DNA of 21,880 nt, taken from contig DGYA01000010.1 in the NCBI GenBank assembly GCA_002396505.1, forward strand, positions 13,924 to 35,803, given 5' to 3'. Of this stretch, positions 15,780 through 21,880 are shown piece by piece (the first letter of the stretch is position 1; each line of letters starts with the position of its first letter). The DNA comes from Cyanobacteria bacterium UBA5018 (GTDB lineage: Bacteria; Cyanobacteriota; Cyanobacteriia; PCC-6307; Cyanobiaceae). Position numbers and translations under genes: made by a program. The notes under the pieces are model-generated. The model saw only the letters and a list, made by a program, of their open reading frames with translations, was not told where the DNA came from and did no database searches.

Positions 15780-15995
15780 CGCTGCAGGGCAAGGCCCCTG
15801 GGATACCAACTGAATCTAAGGAGCCCCTGGTCTTGGCCGCCCCAAGCCAACCGCCCCTGGAGCAACCAACACCCGCCCGCGCCAGCAAACCGACCGCGGC
15901 AGACGATCAGACCGAATCAAAGATCACAGCGAGCAAAGCAAGATATCAAGGTAATTACAGACCGCCAAAAATCAGCCAACCAGCCAACCAGCCAC
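15780..15995. other. Gap upstream of speA, with a short 8-bp repeat
   Basis: No gene is supportable. A plus-strand frame crosses this gap from inside speA but is antisense shadow up to about 15996. The stretch holds cagccaac twice and a partial third copy (15973-15995). It should contain the speA promoter, but I see no convincing -35/-10 pair. Confidence 0.5.
15973..15995. repeat. 8-bp tandem repeat, almost three units
   Basis: cagccaac (15973-15980), cagccaac (15981-15988) and cagccac (15989-15995) are adjacent and end exactly where the RTX-like ORF starts with ATG. Confidence 0.8.
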
Positions 15996-16625
15996 ATGCT
16001 GGGCGAAGTTATCGACCTTGGCTGCGCAGCTCCTCCAGCTGCCACCAGCATCGAAGCGAACCCAGACCCAGGCAGGGCTATAATTAATCTAGGCTCTTCG
16101 CAATTACCACTTAATTTTACCGTAAGTCAGCTTGAAAACGCCAGGGGATCTAACCTTGCATACACAATTACTGGGAACATAGCCAACAACTCCCTTTCTA
16201 GCGCCAGCGGGAACGACGCCATCAATGGCAGCTCCGCCAATCACATCCTTATAGGCGGACTAAGCGGCGACACCCGGACGGGAGGCCTAGGCAACGATGT
16301 ATTCAAGTACACCGGTGTGACAGAATCTGCGGCCGGCGCGACCAGCCGAGATACGATCGCCGACTGCCAACTTGGCGTTGACAAGCTGGAGCTGGGTGCA
16401 ATCGACGCCAACTCCTTAATTGCAATCGATCAAGCCTTCAACTTCCTAGACAATAGTGCCACATTTACGAATGCAGGCCAACTACGCTACCAATTGAGTG
16501 GGGGCAATCCGCTCTTGTTCGGCAACATCTATGCAAACTTCGCCACCTCGGAGTTTGAGCCGCAGCTGTCAGTCGCTAGCGTCATTAGATCGGTGAGATT
16601 CAGAATTTCTCTAGCTCCCCAATAG
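15996..16625 (+). CDS. Small degenerate RTX / serralysin-C-terminal-like protein
   Basis: The 209-residue frame looks like the C-terminal half of a secreted RTX protein. After an unremarkable start (MLGEVIDLG...), residues ~45-75 resemble the beta-strand entry (LPLNFTVSQ, NLAYTITGNIANN). Then a short calcium-binding-like tract, GNDAINGSSANHILIGG followed by GDTRTGGLGNDVFKY, retains only one or two recognisable GGxGxDxF units. The rest, RDTIADCQLGVDKLELGAIDAN ... AFNFLDNSATFTNAGQLRY, follows the Peptidase_M10_C / serralysin C-terminal pattern (DxIxDFxxGxDKIDLSxIDAN ... AGQLRY). The usual Phe is Cys in DCQLG, and the final strand diverges. No catalytic domain or signal peptide is present; RTX proteins normally leave by type I secretion. 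It is AT-richer than its neighbours. It may be a remnant or a stand-alone short protein. Confidence 0.6.
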   Translation: MLGEVIDLGCAAPPAATSIEANPDPGRAIINLGSSQLPLNFTVSQLENARGSNLAYTITGNIANNSLSSASGNDAINGSSANHILIGGLSGDTRTGGLGNDVFKYTGVTESAAGATSRDTIADCQLGVDKLELGAIDANSLIAIDQAFNFLDNSATFTNAGQLRYQLSGGNPLLFGNIYANFATSEFEPQLSVASVIRSVRFRISLAPQ

Positions 16626-17029
16626 CCACGATTCCGAACATCTCGTCCTGACAAGCCAAGCAAATCGCTTATCTAGCGGCCCTTTTTAGGCCATTACCCT
16701 AGGGAAGTCCTGGAAAATCCGAGCCACTACCAAGAGACACTGCCAAGGAGCGTTGACACCCAAGGCTTTTCCAGTCGAGTGGTCACAAAGTTGGAAGCCT
16801 TCCAGAGTCTCCAGAGTATGCCCAACCGGATTGATACCATCGAATTGCGAATAACAAATTACAGATATCAATTTTTCGAGGCAACATTACCGGGCAAAAC
16901 TACTGGGCAACATTACGGGGCAACATTGTCACCAGCACCTATTGATAGGCAAGGGCATTGCTGGCCTGTGCTTGCCAAGCGGCAGGTTGGGCGCGGACGA
17001 TGGCCCTGAATCCATTCGTACTTCTGGCC
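16626..17029. other. 404-base gap upstream of ndk, with a repeat tract but no gene
   Basis: I see no supportable gene. Two short frames (16686-16871 minus and 16779-17009 plus) lack family resemblance and a ribosome binding site. The sequence is clearly AT-richer than the flanking genes. It includes ggcc...ggcc around a T-run at about 16678-16693, a doubled ccagagt near 16803-16817, and the 13-bp tandem repeat at 16881-16932. The ndk promoter must lie here unless ndk is read from upstream. Confidence 0.55.
16881..16932. repeat. 13-bp tandem repeat, four units
   Basis: Four contiguous 13-base units: gcaacattaccgg (16881), gcaaaactactgg (16894), gcaacattacggg (16907) and gcaacattgtcac (16920). 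The last unit has drifted at its 3' end. The tract ends 97 bases before the ndk start codon. The stretch acattacc followed by caa and act also occurs in the fourth to fifth units of the 17-bp tract near 6246-6264. Confidence 0.88.
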
Positions 17030-17488
17030 ATGCCTGCCGAACGCTCTTTTGTTGCCATCAAGCCCGATGGCGTGCAGCGCGGTCTGGTGGGTGAAATCAT
17101 CGGCCGCTTCGAGTGCAAGGGCTTCAAACTCGTGGGTCTCAAGCAGCTCACCCCCAGCCGCGAGCTGGCCGAGAGTCACTACGGCGTGCATAGCGAGCGG
17201 CCCTTTTTCGCCGGCCTGGTGGAGTTCATCACCAGTGGCCCGGTGGTGGCGATGGTGTGGGAGGGCGATGGCGTGATTGCCAGCGCCCGCAAGTTGATCG
17301 GCGCCACCAAGCCCCTGGAAGCCGAGCCCGGCACGATCCGCGGCGATCTGGCGATCAATATCGGCCGCAACGTGATCCACGGCTCCGACGCCCCCGAAAC
17401 CGCCGCATTTGAGATCGGCCTCTGGTTCCAGCCCTCGGAACTGAGTGACTGGACCCCTGCCGATCAGGTGTGGCGCGTAGAGGGCTGA
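17030..17488 (+). CDS. ndk: Nucleoside diphosphate kinase
   Basis: This complete 152-residue Ndk transfers the gamma-phosphate from ATP to nucleoside diphosphates through a phospho-histidine, balancing NTP and dNTP pools. The protein starts MPAERSFVAIKPDGVQRGLVGEI and continues with the hallmark KLIGATKP, RGDLA and NVIHGSD. The catalytic His is residue 117. The nearly invariant family makes the start clear: ATG 17030. Two upstream in-frame codons (ATG 17000 and a start at 16958) would add residues not seen in the family. It converges with the ThiO-like gene. Confidence 0.97.
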   Translation: MPAERSFVAIKPDGVQRGLVGEIIGRFECKGFKLVGLKQLTPSRELAESHYGVHSERPFFAGLVEFITSGPVVAMVWEGDGVIASARKLIGATKPLEAEPGTIRGDLAINIGRNVIHGSDAPETAAFEIGLWFQPSELSDWTPADQVWRVEG

Positions 17489-17520
17489 TCCCTCGCTGCC
17501 CCCGCCGCTCCCCTGCTGCT

Positions 17521-17551
17521 CAGCGGCTGATCCTCCACTGATCGGCCGCTG
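17521..17551. terminator. Strong hairpin between convergent ndk and thiO, probable bidirectional terminator
   Basis: cagcggctgatc (17521-17532) pairs with gatcggccgctg (17540-17551) across a 7-base loop: twelve positions paired, eleven Watson-Crick and one G-U. No T-run follows on either side. A second, weaker stem (agcgc/gcgct, about 17560-17577) follows and abuts the oxidase stop. The position between two converging genes fits a shared end of transcription. Confidence 0.6.
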
Positions 17552-17576
17552 ATCCACCCAGCGCCTAGCTAAGCGC

Positions 17577-18812
17577 TCAACCAAAGCGATCCCAGCGGAA
17601 TGGCGCCAGCAGCAGCTCGGCCTGCCCGGCGGCGAGACCGCCGGGCAGCTCCGCCGGCACCAGCAGCCCCGCGAGTAGCTCGGCGGTGATCGCCGCCAGC
17701 AGTACGCCGTTGCGGTGATGGCCGCAGGCCAACAGCAGCCCATCGATCGGGCTGGTCCCCAGCAGCGGCCCTTCGTCGGGGCTGCAGGGACGAAACCCCC
17801 ACCAGCGCTCCATCGGCGGCCAGCCGGCGGCCTCCGGCAGCAGGGCGCTGATGCCCTCCTGCAGCTGCCGCTGGCCCGCCGGGGTGAGCCCCTCGCGGAA
17901 GCCGGCCTCCGGCTCGCTGGTGGCGCCCACCACCACCAGCCCATCCTCCCGGGGCACCAGGTAGGTGCCCGGACCAAAAATCACCCGCCGCAGGGCCCCG
18001 ATCGGCCCCTGCAGCGACAACATCTGACCCTTCACCGGCCGGATCGGCAACTGGGGCAACAGCTGGGCACTCCAGGCGCCGCAGGCGAGCACGGCTGCAG
18101 CGCAGGGCAGGGTCAGCTCCTGGCCATCGGCCCGTCGCAACCGCACCGCCTGCAGCTGCCTGATGGCAGCGGTCGCGGCCCCGGCCAGCCCCGGGTCATC
18201 GCCAGCCGCCTGGGCTTCCCCGGCGCTGCCGGCCCCTGCGCTGCCGGCCCCACCGGGCGCCGTAATCAGCTCCAGCAGCTCGCTGCCCTCCTCAAAGCGC
18301 ACGCCGCGGTTCACACAGGCCCGCTCCAGGGCGCGCATCAGCCGGCGGCGGTTGTCGATTTGACCGTCTTGGCCAAACAGCAAACCGGCCTGCCAATGGC
18401 CGGCCAGGCCCGGCAGCTGCCGCTGCAGCTCGGCCCGATCCAGGGCTTCCCCCCAGGCGGCGGTGGGATAGGCGTCGCGCTCAGCCTCCGTAGCAAAGGG
18501 CACCACGATGCCGCAAAACCTGAGGCCGCAGGCCAAGCCGCTATCGGCCTCCACCTGGTCCACCCAAGCAGGAATCTGCGCCAAACTGGCCTGGCCCAGG
18601 GCCAGCAGCGGCCCGGCCAAGCCCTCGGCGTGAGGCGCCAACATGCCAGCCGCCACAAAGCCCGCCGCCTCGCTGCGGCGGCGGCTGAGCACCAGCACCG
18701 CCTGGCCCCGACGGGCCAACTGGTGGGCGATGGCCAGGCCCATCAAGCCACCGCCCAGGATCAGCAGCGGCTGCTTCTGGCTGACGAGGCTGCTTACAGG
18801 GGAAGTGGACAC
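17577..18812 (-). CDS. thiO: FAD-dependent amino-acid oxidase family protein, ThiO (glycine oxidase)-like
   Basis: This D-amino-acid-oxidase-fold flavoenzyme of 411 residues is likely a glycine oxidase supplying the iminoglycine used for the thiazole of thiamine. The dinucleotide-binding motif is near the start (LLILGGGLMGLAIAHQLARRG, GxGxxG at 20-25). RSEAAGFVAAGMLAPHAE, RPVKGQMLSLQGP, GTYLVPREDGLVVVGATSE and the closing GHHRNGVLLAAITAELLAGLL are family features. The frame extends to a TTG at 18845; I chose GTG 18812, which gives a short leader before the Rossmann strand, but neither start has a clear ribosome binding site. A low-complexity Gly/Ala/Ser loop (GGAGSAGAGSAGEAQAAG) is encoded in part by a 15-bp tandem duplication (18223-18252). 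The ThiO substrate assignment is by family resemblance only. Confidence 0.82.
   Translation of the reverse strand: MSTSPVSSLVSQKQPLLILGGGLMGLAIAHQLARRGQAVLVLSRRRSEAAGFVAAGMLAPHAEGLAGPLLALGQASLAQIPAWVDQVEADSGLACGLRFCGIVVPFATEAERDAYPTAAWGEALDRAELQRQLPGLAGHWQAGLLFGQDGQIDNRRRLMRALERACVNRGVRFEEGSELLELITAPGGAGSAGAGSAGEAQAAGDDPGLAGAATAAIRQLQAVRLRRADGQELTLPCAAAVLACGAWSAQLLPQLPIRPVKGQMLSLQGPIGALRRVIFGPGTYLVPREDGLVVVGATSEPEAGFREGLTPAGQRQLQEGISALLPEAAGWPPMERWWGFRPCSPDEGPLLGTSPIDGLLLACGHHRNGVLLAAITAELLAGLLVPAELPGGLAAGQAELLLAPFRWDRFG
18223..18252. repeat. 15-bp tandem duplication inside the ThiO-like gene
   Basis: gcgctgccggcccct (18223-18237) is followed directly by gcgctgccggcccca (18238-18252), differing only in the last base. 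On the minus strand it encodes the doubled GAGSA in the Gly/Ala-rich loop. Confidence 0.88.
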
Positions 18813-18942
18813 CGGCGGCGATGGGCTAGGGGAGAGGCCGGCCAAAGCCGACAGCGATTCAATTCAAACGGGGGCGGGTCCACGAGCCTTGCCCTGGCCA
18901 CTCTTCCATAAGATTCCATCAAGACAGCAGCTGGAGACACAG

Positions 18943-20427
18943 ATGGCGGGCACCGCCGCGGCGCAGGCCGATTGGGAGGCCGTGATCGGCCTGGAAACCC
19001 ACGTGCAGCTGGGCACCGAGAGCAAAATCTTCACCAGTGCCTCCACCGCCTTCGGGGACGACCCCAACACCCACATCGATCCGGTGGTCTGCGGACTGCC
19101 GGGCACCCTGCCGGTGCTGAACCAAAAGGTGCTGGAGTATGCGGTGAAGGCCGCCATGGCCCTGAACCTGCATATCGCCGAGCACAGCAAATTTGATCGC
19201 AAACAATACTTTTACCCCGATCTACCAAAAAACTATCAAATCTCCCAATACGACGAGCCGATTGCAGAAGAGGGCTGGATCGAAGTTGAGGTGGCCGAAA
19301 AGGGCAAGGAAACCTACTTAAAAAAGATTGGCATCGAGCGCCTGCACATGGAGGAAGATGCCGGTAAATTAGTGCATGCTGGCAGCGATCGCCTGGCCGG
19401 CAGCACCCACTCGCTGGTGGATTACAACCGCGCCGGCGTAGCTCTCGCCGAAATTGTCTCCAAGCCCGACCTGCGCACCGGCCGCGAAGCCGCCGAGTAC
19501 GCCTCGGAGATTCGCCGGATCATGCGCTATCTGGGGGTGAGTGACGGCAATATGCAGGAGGGCTCCCTGCGCTGCGACGTCAATATCTCCGTGCGCCGCG
19601 GGCCCGATGCCCCCTTCGGCACCAAGGTGGAGATCAAAAACATGAACTCCTTCTCGGCAATTCAGAGGGCATGTGAATATGAAATTCAGCGCCAGATCAA
19701 GGCCTATGAAACCGGCGAGCCGGTGGTGCAGGAAACCCGCCTCTGGGACGAGAGCAAACAGCTCACCAAGAGCATGCGCAGCAAGGAAGGGGCCAGCGAC
19801 TACCGCTACTTCCCCGATCCCGATCTCGGCCCGATTGAGGTTAGTAGCGAGCAGCGCGAAAACTGGCGATCCGAGCTGCCGGAACTGCCGGGCCAGAAGC
19901 GTCATCGCTATGCCGATCAACTGGGCCTATCGATCTATGACGCCCGCGTACTCACCGAGGAACGGCAGATGGCTGAATATTTCGAAGCGGCCGTAGCCAG
20001 CGGCGCCGATGCCAAGGCAGTGGCCAACTGGGTGACCGGCGATATCGCCGCCCATGTGAATTCCAATCGCCTCAGCTACGACAACCTGCCCCTCAAGCCA
20101 CAACAGCTTGCCGAGCTGGTGCAGCTGATTGAAAACGGCACAATCAGCGGCAAGATCGCTAAGGAAATCCTGCCGGAGCTGCTGGCCCAGGGAGGCTCAG
20201 CCAAGGCGATCGTGGCCGAAAAGGGTCTGGGCATGATCAGTGATCCAGCGGCGATCGCGGCGATCGTGGCCGAATTGTTAGCAGCCCATCCCGCCGAAGT
20301 GGAGGCCTTCCGCGGCGGCAAGAACAAATTGCAGGGCTTCTTCGTGGGGCAGCTGATGAAGCGCACCGGTGGCAAAGCCGATCCCAAACTGGCCAACCAA
20401 ATCCTGCTCCAAGCCCTACAGGGCTAA
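18943..20427 (+). CDS. gatB: Aspartyl/glutamyl-tRNA amidotransferase subunit B
   Basis: GatB of 494 residues, the usual length, is the kinase/transamidase subunit of the GatCAB complex. GatCAB converts Glu-tRNA(Gln), and Asp-tRNA(Asn) where needed, to the amide form using ammonia from GatA. It is expected because cyanobacteria lack a glutaminyl-tRNA synthetase. Conserved blocks include WEAVIGLETHVQL at the start, FDRKQYFYPDLPKNYQISQ, HMEEDAGKLVH, LVDYNRAGVALAEIVSKPD, GNMQEGSLRCDVNISVR and KNMNSFSAIQRA. The helical tail domain ends ANQILLQALQG. I chose ATG 18943 because the GGAG at 18933-18936 is a well-placed ribosome binding site and the homology begins right after. It diverges from the ThiO-like gene and converges on the three-TM protein, with 14 bases between stops. 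Confidence 0.97.
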   Translation: MAGTAAAQADWEAVIGLETHVQLGTESKIFTSASTAFGDDPNTHIDPVVCGLPGTLPVLNQKVLEYAVKAAMALNLHIAEHSKFDRKQYFYPDLPKNYQISQYDEPIAEEGWIEVEVAEKGKETYLKKIGIERLHMEEDAGKLVHAGSDRLAGSTHSLVDYNRAGVALAEIVSKPDLRTGREAAEYASEIRRIMRYLGVSDGNMQEGSLRCDVNISVRRGPDAPFGTKVEIKNMNSFSAIQRACEYEIQRQIKAYETGEPVVQETRLWDESKQLTKSMRSKEGASDYRYFPDPDLGPIEVSSEQRENWRSELPELPGQKRHRYADQLGLSIYDARVLTEERQMAEYFEAAVASGADAKAVANWVTGDIAAHVNSNRLSYDNLPLKPQQLAELVQLIENGTISGKIAKEILPELLAQGGSAKAIVAEKGLGMISDPAAIAAIVAELLAAHPAEVEAFRGGKNKLQGFFVGQLMKRTGGKADPKLANQILLQALQG

Positions 20428-20441
20428 GTACGGCAGATTGC

Positions 20442-21434
20442 TTATCGAGCAGGAGCTTGGTTAGAATTACCGCTTGTAGCGGGGTTTGGCTCTTGCTGCT
20501 TAGTCTTCAGGAAAGTTCCCACCTGGGCGGACGTGGCATCGACAAAACTACTATCGATGTTGAATTCCGGCCGGTTAATCAGAGCGAGTTTGTCGTCCAC
20601 ATATCTGATCAATTTAGTCATCCCATCACTGCTATTGAGGTTTACTTCGGTGGGAGGATTGGTTGTGGCGCTGGCCCCAGCGGAGCCGCTGGCATCTGCA
20701 AAAAACAAAATACTGCCATTGGCGATGGCACTTTCAATCATATTCCGGGTATCCGAGGCGATGACGTACTTCAGGCGATAGCTCTCGTAGTTTGTCCCCT
20801 GGCCGTAAAGCTGGCTGTAAATTGTCATCGTGAATAGGACAAGCCCAGCCACGGCTCCGGTATTAATAATCGCATTATTGGTTTTCTCCCAGCCATCCTT
20901 ACTGGTGATGGCCAGGCAAACCACAAACACAATGCCGGCGGCAGATGACAGGCTAAGAACAGCAATGCGGTTGGCAAAGTAAAATATGGCAATATTACAG
21001 GAATCTTCGGCTCCCTTAGTCAAAAGCTCTTTCTGCTTATCCAGTCGCGCCCTCTGCCTAACCAGTTGCTTCTGCGGTTCTTCATTGGCCTGGCTGGTGG
21101 CCGCCGCAGCCACGGCGGACCCGATCAACCCTTGACCAAGGGAAATACTAGAAGGGGAAACACTAGAAGGAGAAACACCAGAGGAGGATTGGCAAATACG
21201 CCAGCTATCCTTTAGAACATAAACCGAACCCAAAGTGGCTGCATAATAAATGCTTCCCAACAAAACAACAGAGCCTGCAATAACTGCATGTCCGAGCCAA
21301 GTGAGATTAAAGAGAGGCCTTTTCCCGGTCTCGTCGTCGATCACTTCAAAGATTCCCGTCTCCACCAACCAGCCTGCTAAGCGCTTGCCTCGCGAAGCTT
21401 CGCTCGATGCCATACCAGCCACCCCCAAATCCAT
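20442..21434 (-). CDS. Hypothetical three-TM membrane protein with a repeat-encoded Ser/Pro linker
   Basis: I do not recognise this 330-residue protein. From ATG 21434 it has a short cytosolic-type N-terminus and a first hydrophobic segment at about 47-69 (WLGHAVIAGSVVLLGSIYY). Next comes a Ser-rich linker (SSGVSPSSVSPSSIS, ~83-98) and a charged Lys/Arg/Gln helix (QKQLVRQRARLDKQKELL, ~110-130) that may form a coiled coil. Two further segments lie at about 147-167 and 178-202. The C-terminal ~125 residues are soluble, Asn/Ser-rich and contain a stretch like RYVDDKLALINRPEFN. An ATG at 21413, preceded by ggggg, and a TTG at 21464 are alternative starts. GC content is visibly lower than in gatB. 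The length, even composition and clear membrane segments support a real gene, but no function can be assigned. Confidence 0.68.
   Translation of the reverse strand: MDLGVAGMASSEASRGKRLAGWLVETGIFEVIDDETGKRPLFNLTWLGHAVIAGSVVLLGSIYYAATLGSVYVLKDSWRICQSSSGVSPSSVSPSSISLGQGLIGSAVAAAATSQANEEPQKQLVRQRARLDKQKELLTKGAEDSCNIAIFYFANRIAVLSLSSAAGIVFVVCLAITSKDGWEKTNNAIINTGAVAGLVLFTMTIYSQLYGQGTNYESYRLKYVIASDTRNMIESAIANGSILFFADASGSAGASATTNPPTEVNLNSSDGMTKLIRYVDDKLALINRPEFNIDSSFVDATSAQVGTFLKTKQQEPNPATSGNSNQAPAR
21142..21186. repeat. 15-bp tandem repeat inside the three-TM gene, three units
   Basis: gaaatactagaaggg (21142-21156), gaaacactagaagga (21157-21171) and gaaacaccagaggag (21172-21186). The period is five codons, so on the minus strand the units read as the SSxSP-type linker (SSGVS, PSSVS, PSSIS). 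Confidence 0.9.
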
Positions 21435-21880
21435 ATAGATGCTTGCTTGGGGAGGGTAGGTCAAGACATCGGTTGCGTCAACAGGTCAAGGGCAACAGGT
21501 ATAAGTAAATACTGTCTTGGCGATGCTCTGGTAATCCCGAGCAACTTACTTGGGCCTCTCACCAATGGAGAGCTGATGTGGCACCGAGGGACTGAGCTGG
21601 GGTACCCATTCATGGGTCGGAACAGCCCACCGCGAACTTCATCCCTGCTGAACACTTTACAGCGGCCTGATTCCCGTTTTTTTTCAGGCAGAGACTTCTT
21701 GAGATGGGCGCCCCGCCGGCTGGGATTTCAGAAGCGGACTGGCTGGCGACACCAGTTGCCGTCCGTGCGTTGATCCTGGTGTCAACCGACATCCAAAACT
21801 GCGCCACCCTCAGCGTTAAGCGATGAGGGGTGGATTGGCGCGGTGGGCGTCCCGCCCGCTGGCGTCCCCTGAAGTGGTGT
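21435..21880. other. Terminal stretch without a supportable gene; several hairpins
   Basis: The last 446 bases contain short frames on both strands (plus 21447-21773; minus 21461-21655 and 21610-21807), none with a recognisable motif or ribosome binding site. Visible structure: direct repeat caacaggt at 21479-21486 and 21493-21500; stem ctctc/gagag at 21556-21572; stem acccat/atgggt at 21604-21617; a run of eight T near 21676-21683; an 8-bp inverted repeat gacaccag/ctggtgtc at 21748-21755 and 21776-21783; and a GC-rich dyad around 21840-21865. It could be a promoter region for a gene beyond the edge, a structured RNA, or the end of a mobile element. I cannot decide. Confidence 0.45.

Noticed and set aside
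15315..15995. Upstream part of a 436-residue plus-strand frame ending in the RTX-like protein
   Set aside because: It is antisense to speA up to 15779 and then low-complexity Pro/Arg/Asn sequence. Only the part from ATG 15996 resembles a protein family.
16079..16084. Perfect TATAAT inside the RTX-like ORF
   Set aside because: There is no matching -35 at a proper distance and no start codon in a sensible frame close downstream.
16626..17029. Search for tRNA or small RNA in the ndk upstream gap
   Set aside because: No T-loop (gttcgaa) or cloverleaf-like pairing was found. The small frames there look random.
18889..18914. ttgccc ... taagat as a gatB promoter
   Set aside because: The spacer is only 14 bases, too short for a standard sigma-70 promoter.

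Overview
The window reads as a chromosomal segment of a GC-rich picocyanobacterium of the Synechococcus/Cyanobium type. The basis is a cyanobacterial-type glutamate-cysteine ligase and PEP carboxylase, a Ndk and GatB that read like picocyanobacterial proteins, five copies of the cyanobacterial HIP1 octamer (gcgatcgc), and a housekeeping order that I recall from Prochlorococcus and marine Synechococcus (alaS - speA - ndk - FAD oxidoreductase - gatB). Genus and species cannot be fixed from sequence reading alone.

Layout. Positions 1-5196 (+) hold a tight run: the 3' part of trpE, gshA, ppc and a small GNAT-like protein. gshA and ppc overlap by ATGA, so this is probably one operon joining tryptophan and glutathione synthesis with anaplerotic CO2 fixation. 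Positions 5197-6375 are accessory in character. A GH24 phage-type lysozyme gene on the minus strand sits between two short tandem-repeat tracts, one of three 15-bp units and one of nine 17-bp units. Positions 6376-10061 (-) carry a four-TM membrane protein whose stop overlaps the start of a large SNF2/HepA-type helicase. alaS and a SIMPL-domain exported protein follow on the plus strand (10130-13670), convergent with speA (13782-15779, -).

The stretch 15780-17029 breaks the usual speA-ndk neighbourhood. It holds a small, decayed RTX/serralysin-C-terminal-like ORF and a 13-bp tandem repeat just upstream of ndk. ndk (+) and a ThiO-like oxidase (-) converge on a strong hairpin. gatB (+) then converges with an unrecognised three-TM protein (-) that has a repeat-encoded Ser/Pro linker. 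The last 450 bases contain no gene I can support, but they show several hairpins and a possible mobile-element end.

The housekeeping genes are ordinary. The interesting material lies in the gaps: three degenerate intergenic tandem-repeat tracts with different periods (15, 17 and 13 bp) but shared words, plus two 15-bp tandem repeats inside coding regions. I found no defence system, CRISPR array, tRNA or rRNA. Nothing here amounts to a clearly new system; the repeat tracts are the best lead.
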